Shown here: positions 45,479 to 64,000 of the stretch, in pieces
Numbering within the stretch: the first letter of the stretch is position 1
Layout: every line of letters starts with the position of its first letter
Assembly: GCF_027744825.2 (NCBI RefSeq)
Contig: NC_071334.1
Location: 63,524,937 to 63,588,936 of the forward strand
Length of the DNA stretch: 64,000 bases
DNA from: Synchiropus splendidus
Lineage: Eukaryota > Chordata > Actinopteri > Syngnathiformes > Callionymidae
Direction of reading: 5' to 3'
Program-made: the position numbers and the translations under genes
Notes under the pieces: generated by a model
What the model was told of the DNA's origin: nothing
The model's database searches: none
What the model saw: the letters and a program-made list of their open reading frames with translations, nothing else

Positions 45479-46124
45479 TACAGTGCTACCTCGATTTTCG
45501 AACATCCCAGAATTCGAACAAATCGGAGTTTTTTTTGCTTCTGATTTTGAAAAATCCAGAACTCGAATGCCCCCGGAAAAAGCCGGAAAAACCATAACGT
45601 GCGTGGACCGATCAGCTGACCCGCGACGCACTTTGTAACACAGCCCTATGCAGACGTGTCACGTTCATATTGAGGTGTAAAACCTTTCCTGTCTCCGCAC
45701 TGGACCGTGGTAGAGTGTCACAGGGGAGGTGCTGGAGCGCTCACTCCAGGGTTTGATGTCCTGTTGTGGGCTGGAGCTGGGACAGGGATGAGGCGAGTCT
45801 GGGACAGAGCGTGACTTGGTTTATGACTTTGTCACAGCCAAACTGCACAGAAGCGCACATTCAGAGCTGGACACGCACCGGGCACCTCTTCACTTCTGGA
45901 GAGACGTCACTCACTCGGCAACCCCTCCCACATGCAGCGGCCACACACATAGAGGAACAGCGCACCTGCAGCAGACACTCTACATTCACTCCTACAAAAG
46001 ACTATTTTAAGGAACGCATTATTTCTTTTTCCATTCATTGTAAAATTGATTCAGATTTCAAACAAATCGCTTCTCGAACGGTTGCCTGGAACGGATTGTG
46101 GTCGAGAACTGAGGTACCACTGTA
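45479..46124. mobile_element. Non-autonomous DNA transposon with CAGTG(G)TACCTCG inverted ends and TA target duplication
   Basis: The left end TACAGTGCTACCTCGATTTT and the reverse complement of the right end TACAGTGGTACCTCAGTTCT match over about 25 bases. Both sides are flanked by TA, the target duplication of Tc1/mariner-pogo elements, and CAG..TACCTCG ends resemble Tigger/pogo elements. At 0.65 kb and without a transposase frame, it can only have been moved in trans. Confidence 0.65.
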
Positions 46125-46249
46125 ACTGCACTTAAGATATCGATACAAGTGTCACAATATCTCAGTGTGTGGAGATTTACTGACACCCCTTGTTTTGATA
46201 TCGATGCACAGTAGTTCAGTTAAGATCTGGAAACATAAGTGGTTTGATA

Positions 46250-47250
46250 AGTAACTTTAGTAAGTTTTTAACTCTGTTTCAACTCTGCTATCCCTGGTAA
46301 CTCATTATGTTACTTTGTAACGGATGTCACTTTTATTTAACCACTTTTTTCAGTAAGCAGTAATCTAACACGTTACTATTTCAAACCTAGTAATCAGATT
46401 AAAGTTACTTATCTAAGTCAAATCACTACTTGTATTGTTGTCGTGAAGTGAAATATTGACATTTGCTTTCTTCAACTGCGTCTTTGGGTGAGGTCATGTG
46501 CGGGACACAGCAGTCGTATTTTCGGCGGCGGACAGTTCACGTGTCAAGCTGCTCAGACGTACAGTGAACTGAGGAGAGAAACACTTTCCATAGATTTTTA
46601 GACTTTTGTAGATCATCTTTTCTGTGGTGCAGGAATAAACGGCACCGATGTGATGTTCTGCTTTCTCTCGAAAGTTATAAAAGTAAAATGCTCCTCCACC
46701 GCAATGGAGACTTGAGTCACAGCAGCCATCACTAAAGTGCAGCTACTGCCTCCAGGTGGCCAACAAGAGACTTGACAGACCAAATTTTACCAAAAAAAGT
46801 AGTAAAATATGAATAATAATGATCGGCACATTTCCGACATTTTTATTGTATTATATTTAACACTGCTCTGTTTTTCATACTCAGATTTGTTGCTCTTTGT
46901 GAGTGATTTTCGGTCCAATGGATAAGAGTGTGATAAAAATAAGACCTTGACTGTACAGCCCTATTATCGAGATTGTGCTGAAAAAATGACACCAAACTTG
47001 GAAAGGTAAACGCTGGACCCTCAATGCTTCAGGTTTGTTCCTAGGTTGTATCAAAAAACTCAAACTCAAATTTGACGTAGAAACATTGCTTAGTCCAATG
47101 AGAGCTCTCCTCAGCCGCTAGATGTAACTTGGCAAGTAACTTGTAATCTGATTTAGTTACTTTTGAATTCAAGTAATCTGTAATTTGTTACTTTTTGAGT
47201 GAGTAATCTGTAGTCGGATTACCTTTTCAAAGTAACTTTGGCAACACTGC
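46250..47250. repeat. Interspersed repeat rich in AGTAACT/ATTACT motifs
   Basis: Both edges carry many copies of GTAACT/AGTTACT and TAATCTG in opposite orientation (for example GTAATCTAACACGTTACT on the left and TTCAAAGTAACTTTGGCAAC on the right). This pattern is widespread in teleost repeats. The interior has no gene-like frame; borders are approximate. Confidence 0.5.
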
Positions 47251-47724
47251 TCTCGCCCGTCTGAGCCGGCAACAGCTCCAGTATGAAGTGATCAAATAGA
47301 CAGAGGGAGGATTTAGTGATGCTTCATTGAGGAGGATGTGGAAGAGGGATCACGTTGCTAGCAGGGATGGAAGGGGGAGTGAACTCTAAAGTGGAGGGGA
47401 TTAGCAGTCACAAGTTCTCCTGACCTCAGTCGAAACACTGGCTGCTGCTGCAGAAGGAGCTGAGTTCCATTGGCCACTCGCTCGGATGTTGTCATCTCCA
47501 GCCGTGGACATCAACTCCCTGCCGATTTCACAAACGTATTTGCCACGTCCTGCCGCATTCTTACTGGGATTTAGCTCGATCTGTGAGCATGTGAGCTGGA
47601 ATTCCTCAGAACCGGAGCTGTGATCTTGCTCTGTAGGAGGTCATTACGGAAGCACGCATGAGCGATGACGTAGGAATGTGACTCGCAAGTGTGGCAGGAT
47701 TCCTCCCTCTTTCTCTCTCTCTCA

Positions 47725-47945
47725 CACACACACTCACACGTTGGTATCTGTGAGGACCTCTCATGGCCGTCACCCTTTCCCCAGCCTCTCCCCCTAAACC
47801 GAACCATCCAAAAAACATGGCTAACCTTAACCAGCACTCTGAACCAAACCCAAGTTGTCAACCTCAGGTTGAGGTTTGACTTGACGGTGACCAGCGAAAT
47901 GGCCCCCACAAAGGCATAAGGTCCCCACAAGTAAGGATAAGCAGG
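47725..47945 (+). repeat. Fish interspersed repeat, copy B (CCCCAGCCTCTCCCCCTAA)
   Basis: Same motif order as copy A: CA repeat, TGAGGACCTCTCATGG, CCCCAGCCTCTC, AACATGGCTAACCTTAACC and a GTCCCCACAAG end. Located in cab39l intron 1. Confidence 0.6.
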
Positions 47946-48233
47946 ACGGCACACACACATTCCTGTTTGTCTCTTGAAGCACTGAGCGTAAACACTTCAG
48001 AAAATGTTGACAAACAAGTCTCTTTCTTTTGTGCCCCCTAATCTTTATTGTTGACGTGTGCAGCTTCAATAGCTGCTTGCAGTGTAGTGTGTGCAGTATT
48101 TACCTGGTAAATCTTCTGCTGGATTTTTGTGTAAGAATGTTCTTGTAGATGGTGGAGGGGAATTGACTCTGCTGTGCTGAAGGTCTTGACGTGTACTGTC
48201 TGTGCTTCTCAGCATTCCTCGAGCGAGTCCATC

Positions 48234-51200
48234 ATGCCGCTGTTCGGGAAATCTCACAAGAGTCCGGTGGACCTGGTCAAGACGCTGAAGGACAACCTGA
48301 ACATCCTGATCAAGCAGAAGAAGACAGACAAGGTAGTGAGAGGCTGCCGGGATGGCTGAGCAAGTGTGACACGGATGTGTGAAGTCAGAATCCAGAACAT
48401 CTCCTCACACCTCTCTGGCAACACAGTTTCAGTTCAGGGGCTTTTCACACTGCAGATTCTGTCTCGGGCAGCCTGAGTCCGAGTGGCCCCCTCGCACCTC
48501 TGCGCCTCAGACAATGTCATTTTTTTTCTTCTTCTCAGCTGGCAGCACTCTGCACAAAATGGCACGTCTGAAGGAAGTGGTCATCAGATGCGCGACATTC
48601 GGGTCTGTCGGCTTGACCACCTTAGTTCTCTGTCACGTCTCCGAGTCATCATCACCTCACATATTAACTGGTGACCTCGGCCATGACTGTAGCAGGATGT
48701 GGCCTTTCACGGCCAAAAGTAAACATGAACAAGTGTTACCATGACCATTTTACAAAAAAGAGAAAATAGCGGAAACAAGCTGCGTAGTACGGAGCATCTT
48801 TGTTTAACCACACTACTCTTAGTACGTGTTGAACAAAGTGAGAGAGATGACTGACGATCAAGAAGATTTTGATCAGTAAAGTGCAGATCCAGACGTCAAA
48901 AATGATCAATGAATAGTCTGGTCAACTTAATAATGGAAATAAAAACCAGCATCTTTCCTGCTCGCTGTTCTCCTCAGGCAGACAGGTGCAAGATCATGGC
49001 AGTGAAAACACAGTTAGAGCCCAACATTATTCAGTTAAGCAAATCTGTCTCTCAATAAAGTCTGATGTTTATCAGTTTATTAATGGCAAAAACGTGAGGT
49101 ATTTCCAGTACGCGCACGCATAGCTAGTCCAGGACCACTGTGCTGTTAAATGGCTCTCGTTCCTCAGCACCAGTCTCCTGCAGCTCCCGGCTGCTCACCT
49201 CTTCTGGGCGTCTGAGAAGTTGTTTTTGGACGATGTTGTCCGCCCAGACAGTGATCAGACACGTTGCGTGGAGTCGCACTGAACATGTAGTCCCCCCCTC
49301 GCGGTAAGCTTCCCGAGACAACGTGCAGATCTCTAGGTGGGATCAACTTTGTGGCCCGGTTCGCTTCGACTTTTGAGCCGAACACTCTGCGTCTCGAGAC
49401 AGGGTCTGCAGTGTGAAAGTGCCTGTTAGAGCAGGGCTCTCAAACCGGCCCTCAAGGGGCCACAACAGTGACTGCAACTAGTCTTGACTGCAACCTTTTC
49501 ACCAGTCAGGTGTCTGAAGAGCCCTGGTTTAGAGGGTCGAGGGGGCGCCTGGTATGGTGTGACTTTGCGCTCCAACATCTGGCTCTGCTGTGGTTTGCAG
49601 GCGTCGGATGAAGTGTCCAAGTGTCTGGTGTCCATGAAGGAGATCCTGTATGGCATCAATGACAAAGAGCCCCACACGGAGACGGTGGCCCAGCTGGCTC
49701 AGGAGCTCTACAACAGCGGGCTGCTCATCATGCTCGTGGAGAACCTGCACCTCATCGACTTCGAGGTCTCTGCTCTGCTCTGACTATGAACTGACCTGTG
49801 AACTGGGTCTTATCTGTTGGAGCCATGTTTGCCGTGGTGACCCGGCACGCCTTGGTTAATGAGTAGGCAGGCGCTGCATGCTCTTGTGTGTCCTATATCT
49901 GTCATACATGTGTGTGGACAGGTTTCCCAGTGTTGGCACGACGCACCTTCCTCCTGTGTCTGTCTCTACAAATGTCTCAAAAATACTGTTAAAAGTCGAT
50001 CGTGAAAGCTCCCATCTGAACGCTGCCATCTGCTCAAACCAAGTCAGCGTCTCAGTAGCCACCACCATCAGGAGGAGTTTCTTTAACACGAGACTTGGGA
50101 CTGGGATGAACTCTGTCCAATCGGGTCTCCGCTTTCTTCGTATGTGGTTAGCTCGTTCGAATATGGCAGCGCCTGAGGTGGCGGCGTGTGACTGAGGCCT
50201 TCAGCGCCTGTTTGTGTTCTTCAGGCCAAGAAGGACGTGGGTCACATCTTCAACAACATCCTGAGGCGGCAGATCGGGACCAGGTGCCCCACCGTGGAGT
50301 ACCTGTGCTCCCACCAGGAGGTCATCTTCACGCTGCTGAAAGGGTGAGGACTCGGGTCCGCCCCCCGCCGGTGGGGGTCGGTGGTGACCTCGGTGGAAAC
50401 ATGGTGTGGCCCCGCCTCTCCGCAGGTACGACACGCCTCAGGTGGCTCTGAACTGCGGCCTGATGCTGAGGGAGTGTATCCGCCACGAGCCGCTGGCCAA
50501 GATGATCCTGCAGTCGGATCGCTTCTACAGCTTCTTCCATTACGTGGAGATGTCCACCTTCGACATTGCCTCCGACGCCTTCGCCACCTTCAAGGTGAGC
50601 GAAAACGCTGGGAAGAACGTGTAGTGTGAAACGGAGATTCTCTCCTCTGCTGCCCCCTGCTGGCTGTGATTAGCATTTTGACTTTACATGACCACGATTT
50701 CAAATGAATTTTCTTTTCTTTGTTTCAGCCTGTTGAAACGTTGTTCAGCTAAAATAGATAATTCATGACTCATGAGTACTTCTGGTCTCCTAGGACCTCC
50801 TGACGAGACACAAGGTCCTTGTGGCGGATTTCCTGGAGAAAAACTACGACGAAGTAAGATCTCTTACTGTCTGTTATCGGTGTGTTTTGGAGGAAAGGTT
50901 TGCTCTCAGACGAGTAGACGACACCACCTCAACTGTGGGCTTTCAGTTCCCACAAGTTGATGGCTGCAGCCAGTCTTTTAGCTGGCCGCCCCTCAGAGAG
51001 GAAGCGCAGGCTCAGGGGAACAGTGTCACAGGTGGCGGCGTGCTCACCGTCTCTGCTCCCCGCAGGTGTTTGCTGAGTACGAGAAGCTGCTGCACTCGGA
51101 GAACTACGTCACCAGGAGACAGTCTCTCAAGGTTGGACTGACTGGTGTGACGTCAGTGGGGCTTTTTCATCAGCTTGTGTGCGCTCCTCTCCTCTGACAG

Positions 51201-51595
51201 CTGCTGGGCGAGCTTTTGCTGGACCGGAACAACTTCACTGTCATGACGCGCTACATCAGCAAACCTGAAAATCTCAAGCTCATGATGAACCTGCTCAGAG
51301 ACAAAAGTCCCAACATCCAGTTTGAAGCCTTCCACGTCTTCAAGGTAACAGCGGGATGGTGATGGGGGGCCTTTCCCAGGAGGGAAGTTAAGCTTCTGCT
51401 GTGGTGCTTCGGCAGGTGTTTGTGGCCAACCCCAACAAGACGCAGCCCATCAGCGACATCCTGCTCAAGAACCAGACCAAACTCATCGAGTTCCTCAGCA
51501 ACTTCCAGAAGGACCGAACCGACGACGAGCAGTTCAACGACGAGAAGACCTATCTAATCAAACAGATCCGGGATCTGAAGAAACCCGCCTCCTAG
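48234..51595 (+). CDS. cab39l: Calcium-binding protein 39-like (MO25-beta), 8 coding exons
   Basis: Armadillo-like scaffold that, with STRAD, activates the kinase LKB1 and also binds STE20-family kinases; cytosolic. Coding exons: 48234-48332, 49601-49765, 50225-50343, 50426-50594, 50794-50853, 51066-51131, 51201-51344, 51416-51595; all GT-AG and in phase, 333 aa (human paralogues 337-341). Conserved Mo25 blocks: [107 protein letters not shown], and the end IRDLKKPAS. The start [25 protein letters not shown] and IRDLKK favour CAB39L over CAB39, although a few positions ([16 protein letters not shown]) are CAB39-like. The ATG exon has an acceptor at 48,212, so the 5'UTR is spliced. Confidence 0.93.
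48333..49600 (+). other. cab39l: cab39l intron occupied mainly by an inverted-repeat element
   Basis: 1.27-kb intron between coding exons 1 and 2, by far the longest within the cab39l coding region. Most of it (about 48,435-49,425) is bounded by inverted copies of a CACTGCAGA..CTGTCTCG motif and is annotated as a transposon-like element. A second repeat-like stretch (GGCTCTCAAACCGGCCCTCA) follows at about 49,435-49,460. Confidence 0.5.
48435..49425. mobile_element. Transposon-like element with terminal inverted repeats (TTTCACACTGCAGA...)
   Basis: The left end CAGGGGCTTTTCACACTGCA and the reverse complement of the right end CAGGCACTTTCACACTGCAG continue together through GA(T/C)(T/C)CTGTCTCG. 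The element occupies most of a cab39l intron. No transposase frame, so non-autonomous. No clear target duplication was found. Confidence 0.6.
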
Positions 51596-52665
51596 AGTCG
51601 CCCGCCAAAATTTCTAATCCACAAAAAAAAGAAACATTAACAAGGACAGTTCCACTATTTAAGATGTTTTTTTTTATTCATTTAAGAAGTTCACACACTG
51701 ATCCTTTTGGAAGTATATATTTTTATTTTTTTATCAGTTGCACGCAAATGAGGTTTGAATTGAAAAATGAAGTAGCTGCAAAGACGTGTGATTCTCAGTC
51801 GCTGCTGAATCTAAGATCAGAGAAAGCTGCCTTTACACTTTTGGTCATATTAAATTGAAATTCAAAAAGTTTTGAATACTTTCAGTCCTGATGAATGAAA
51901 TACATGTCCGCTTTTTTTCTAAAGCTTTCAGGGTTGAGTAAAACTAAGCTGGTTGATTAAAAAAAAACTTGTGGGTGAATCATTGAAGCAGCTGTTGAAG
52001 GCTAGCGCCTCCTGTTGGCTGAAGCACTTTGAGCGGTTGGCGTTCAACTCCTGTACAGCTGCTGTTTTGATTTCTTTGACTTCTGATGTGCGAACCTGCC
52101 AGGTGGAGAAGTGCCATTTCCTGTGATGTTTTTTTTCTTCTTTTTTTTTTTACTTATCGTTTTAGGGTGAGCTTAATTATTCTGTTTTGAAAGTGATTTT
52201 TGGACAGTGATTGAGCGGTGAACCTTTGCCATGTTTTGAGTTTGTACACAGCGCGTTTTCCATTCATCCATGTTGGGAATAATACGCAGATCTGATCATC
52301 CAACACGGTCGGGTCTCATGAAATTTGGCCCAATGGTTTTTTTTTGAGAAAACAAGTGAAAAACGTTCAGAAGTCAGACATGTGGTTTGAGAAATCCTAA
52401 CCTTTTGAGACTGCATTTCTTGACTGTGGTGGATAAACCGTTTCAATTTGATGACAGTTGTTAAACTCTAAAAATGTGACTTTGTAGTAGTTCTACTTCA
52501 AAAAATAAAAGTGGTCAAGTCTGGCAAAAATACTGTGTAAATGTAAGAACCAAGTTTTATGAACAGCATTAACCCAAATTCCGGTTACCTTCAACATAAA
52601 CCTGCTTTGGTTCTGCTCTGATGCTGTTGTGACGCCGATGAATAAAAGAATGTTAGCCTTCTGCG
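51596..52665 (+). other. cab39l: cab39l 3' untranslated region
   Basis: Sequence after the TAG at 51,593-51,595 with no further coding exon. AATAAA hexamers occur at 52,505 and 52,641; the latter, followed by a T/G-rich stretch, is the best candidate end. That leaves only about 80-100 bases to the tail signal of the convergent rdx gene. Confidence 0.6.
52641..52646 (+). terminator. cab39l: Polyadenylation signal AATAAA of cab39l
   Basis: AATAAA followed within 30 nt by a T/G-rich stretch (TTGTTCTTTC). A second, less well placed hexamer is at 52,505-52,510. Confidence 0.5.
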
Positions 52666-52746
52666 CCAGTTGTTCTTTCATCTTCTATTCAATTCGATAA
52701 AGTTCACAAAAAAAACAGGTCATAGTGGAGTTGAAAATGTAAAACT

Positions 52747-52752
52747 TTTATT
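52747..52752 (-). terminator. rdx: Polyadenylation signal AATAAA of rdx (minus strand)
   Basis: TTTATT on the plus strand reads as AATAAA on the minus strand, about 1.2 kb after the rdx stop codon. It faces the cab39l signal about 100 bases away, so the two genes end tail-to-tail with almost no spacer. Confidence 0.5.
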
Positions 52753-53952
52753 AGTGAACCACTGAAAGGATCGTCGGCGTTCTCACAGAAGAATGAACAG
52801 CAAAAACAAAACAGCGACAGCAGCACAAGAACCGGGCGGCTCCGGCAGAGGGCTCCCCTCTGACTGGCGGGTCCGGTGGCGCTAGTTTATTGCTTAACAT
52901 AAACACAAGTAAAGTAAAACTGGACTCACCTGCTCCAGCAGAACAAACGTTAGCTTTAAAATTGACCTAAAAGTAATGTGGAGTTCATGCATCCATTTGA
53001 TGACCAAAAAAAAAAAAAAAAGAAACCAAAACACTATTTAACAAAGATTTGAGGGGAAACTATGTAACATTGTTTTGGCATCTGCTTACCAAATTAACTT
53101 GGAAAAAAAAAAGTGTAAACTGTCTCCACGAAATGTAACAAAACATCCAGGTGAGTCACGTCTTCAACAGATTATCTCCCACAACAAAAGACGAAGGCCG
53201 AGCCCAGGTCCACAGCTGACCAACAATTTGACTCTGAACGAGTGATTAGTCCCAAATGAGTGCGAGTTACAGGTGAAGAATTGACTGAGGTGCAAAACAC
53301 CCTTCGGCTTTTGTCCTTCAATTTGTGCCGACTCAGCTCGTGCGTTTTCTGCTCCACCCCCGGTCACCGTGGCAAACTTTATCTGAGGTAGAGACTGGTC
53401 CCGAGCTGAGACCGATGTTTTCATAAGCTCCCCAGCCAGAGAGGTCAGACCGTCGCCTCTGTGAGCCGGCAGGCAGAGAAAACCATCTCTGGTGACCGAG
53501 CGTGGAGCGCAGCCACCCAGTGGCGGAGCTTTCCCTTTGTCACCTGGTGCTGCCTTCCCTAAAAAACCCAGCGTTCACCAGCCGGCAGCTGTTTTCCCAA
53601 TATCGACCTGTTCCGAGTAAAAACTGTGAAAATACTGCGACGTCACTGAGAGCTTGTCACCAGCTCCGCCGGGAGTCTGAACACACGTGGTGAGTCAAAG
53701 TGAATCAGACCCGAAACACCGGAAGGCTGACGTCAAGCTAAGCTTAGCGCACAAGCAGCAGCCAAACAAAAGTAGCGCTCTACGGCCGCTCTAAACAAAA
53801 CTATATCCTTTATTTTGGTTGGACAACGTCTCTGCCACGGGTCCGAGGGAAGCAGAGTTTTGGCAGTTTGGCAGGAAGGAAGACCCCTGGCGGTTTGTGC
53901 AAGTGTTTTCGGGGCTCGCGAGTGTCGTCCATATAGGCGAGCGGCGGCCGTC
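52753..53952 (-). other. rdx: rdx 3' untranslated region
   Basis: 1.2 kb downstream of the rdx TGA (53,955-53,953, minus strand) without coding exons. It includes an A-run on the plus strand at about 53,008-53,022 and another near 53,103. Confidence 0.5.
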
Positions 53953-63125
<9,173 letters not shown>

Positions 63126-64000
63126 CTTTGCTCCCTCTCCTCCTGAGACCCACAGCTGAGAGGAAATATCCGTCGAAGGACGGCGACAACAGCCAAGTGA
63201 GAGGACCTGAAACACAAAGCAGGAAGTGACTTTTTAGCGCGCCGTTAAACACCAGCATTGAAACTCAAATTATGAGGAAAAACTCAAACTGTTTCTTTCT
63301 GTCTTAACACTCACAAAGACAACAAAACAAGAATTCAACATTCTCACCAGCACGGACGTTATATGACCATATAGAACACTACGCAAAGTTCTGAATGGAT
63401 TCTGATAGAATTTTGAGGAAATTAAAGAGAAAGCTAAAGAGAAAATTAAAGAGAATTAAATTCTGGTGGTGTTGAGACGTTCTAGATCTGAGATGTCGGA
63501 TGATCCGCGATGTGAAAGACAAAGATGGCATAGCGGTTTTATTTGTTACCATAAAACACCAGTCTTGACAAGAAGAAATTACGATCAAAAGAAGAATTAA
63601 ATATTTGAGGCAAGTTGAATACTTTTTTGAAGCTTGTGCTACCATAAAATTGTATCACAGTATCACAATCCATATGAGTTTCTGTGTGATGGTGTTTCAT
63701 ACTGCGTGAAAGCATGTTCACTTACTTCGAATTTGAAAGCAAAGAAGTCCACGACAAACTACGGCTCGCGAGCGTGATATCAAGTACGTCGTGATATCAC
63801 CGTAAATCAGAGTATTGGTTAGCTTTAAAGAGTGACTGAATAAGCACAAGTCATCGGCCTCAAACGGAAAGATAAAGCAGCGCCTCGGGTCGTGTATTCC
63901 AGCAGCACCAGCGAGGACATGCCCACTTGTAGCATGTCAGCAAGTAGCTTAGCTCGCTCCTGTTACCGCATCGCACCGTTCTATCACCCCCAAGTCGCTT
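63126..64000 (-). promoter_or_regulatory. rdx: rdx 5' untranslated exons and promoter side
   Basis: The ATG exon has a good minus-strand acceptor (TTTGTGTTTCAG) that puts its 5' edge at 63,206. A consensus donor GAA|GTAAGT at 63,726/63,725 suggests an upstream noncoding exon, and an inverted CCAAT (ATTGG, about 63,814-63,818) lies upstream of it. The last 250 bases are richer in CpG. The transcription start is not determined. Confidence 0.4.

Larger units (their letters stand above)
43882..48212 (+). other. cab39l: First intron of cab39l, with several transposon relics
   Basis: 4.3-kb intron from the noncoding exon to the ATG exon. It contains a partly duplicated AT-rich segment near 45.13-45.33 kb, a pogo/Tigger-like element (45,479-46,124), an AGTAACT-rich repeat (about 46,250-47,250) and a teleost CCCCAGCCTCTC repeat copy (about 47,725-47,945). 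Confidence 0.5.

Overview
This is nuclear DNA of a ray-finned fish. All four protein-coding genes are multi-exon vertebrate genes. Many introns are only 58-95 nt long, and the intergenic and intronic DNA carries short non-autonomous DNA transposons and CA/GT microsatellites of teleost type. The species cannot be named from the sequence; a compact percomorph-like genome is the best guess.

Layout. (1) 774-9077, minus strand: ptk2b (Pyk2/FAK2 tyrosine kinase), 28 coding exons reconstructed with consistent splice phase from start to stop, coding for FERM, kinase, proline-rich linker and FAT domains. (2) About 10.2-42.9 kb, plus strand, head-to-head with ptk2b: mcf2l (Dbs/Ost Rho-GEF), with at least two alternative first coding exons (11,935 and 19,160), then Sec14, spectrin-like, DH, PH and SH3 domains, stop at 41,247 and an AATAAA at 42,858. 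(3) About 43.7-52.65 kb, plus strand: cab39l (MO25-beta scaffold of the LKB1/STRAD kinase complex), 8 coding exons, 333 aa. (4) 52.74-63.9 kb, minus strand: rdx (radixin, ERM membrane-actin linker), 14 coding exons, 581 aa, convergent with cab39l and with its promoter side at the right edge.

Together the genes form an adhesion and cytoskeleton group: a focal-adhesion-type kinase, a Rho/Cdc42 exchange factor, a scaffold of polarity-related kinases and a membrane-cortex linker. No operon-like logic is implied; this is ordinary vertebrate gene spacing. The long first introns and gene spacers hold the repeats: a TA-flanked pogo/Tigger-like element (45.5-46.1 kb), a hAT-like element (56.2-57.0 kb), an element with long inverted ends (48.4-49.4 kb), a duplicated 130-bp unit (11.4 and 14.3 kb), a perfect 22-bp hairpin (16.4 kb) and several microsatellites.

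I found no new biological system. The points most worth a second look are a phase-compatible unannotated cassette exon in mcf2l, alternative mcf2l promoters, loss of the Grb2-binding Asn in the Pyk2 FAT domain, loss of the radixin polyproline run, and the repeat structures.
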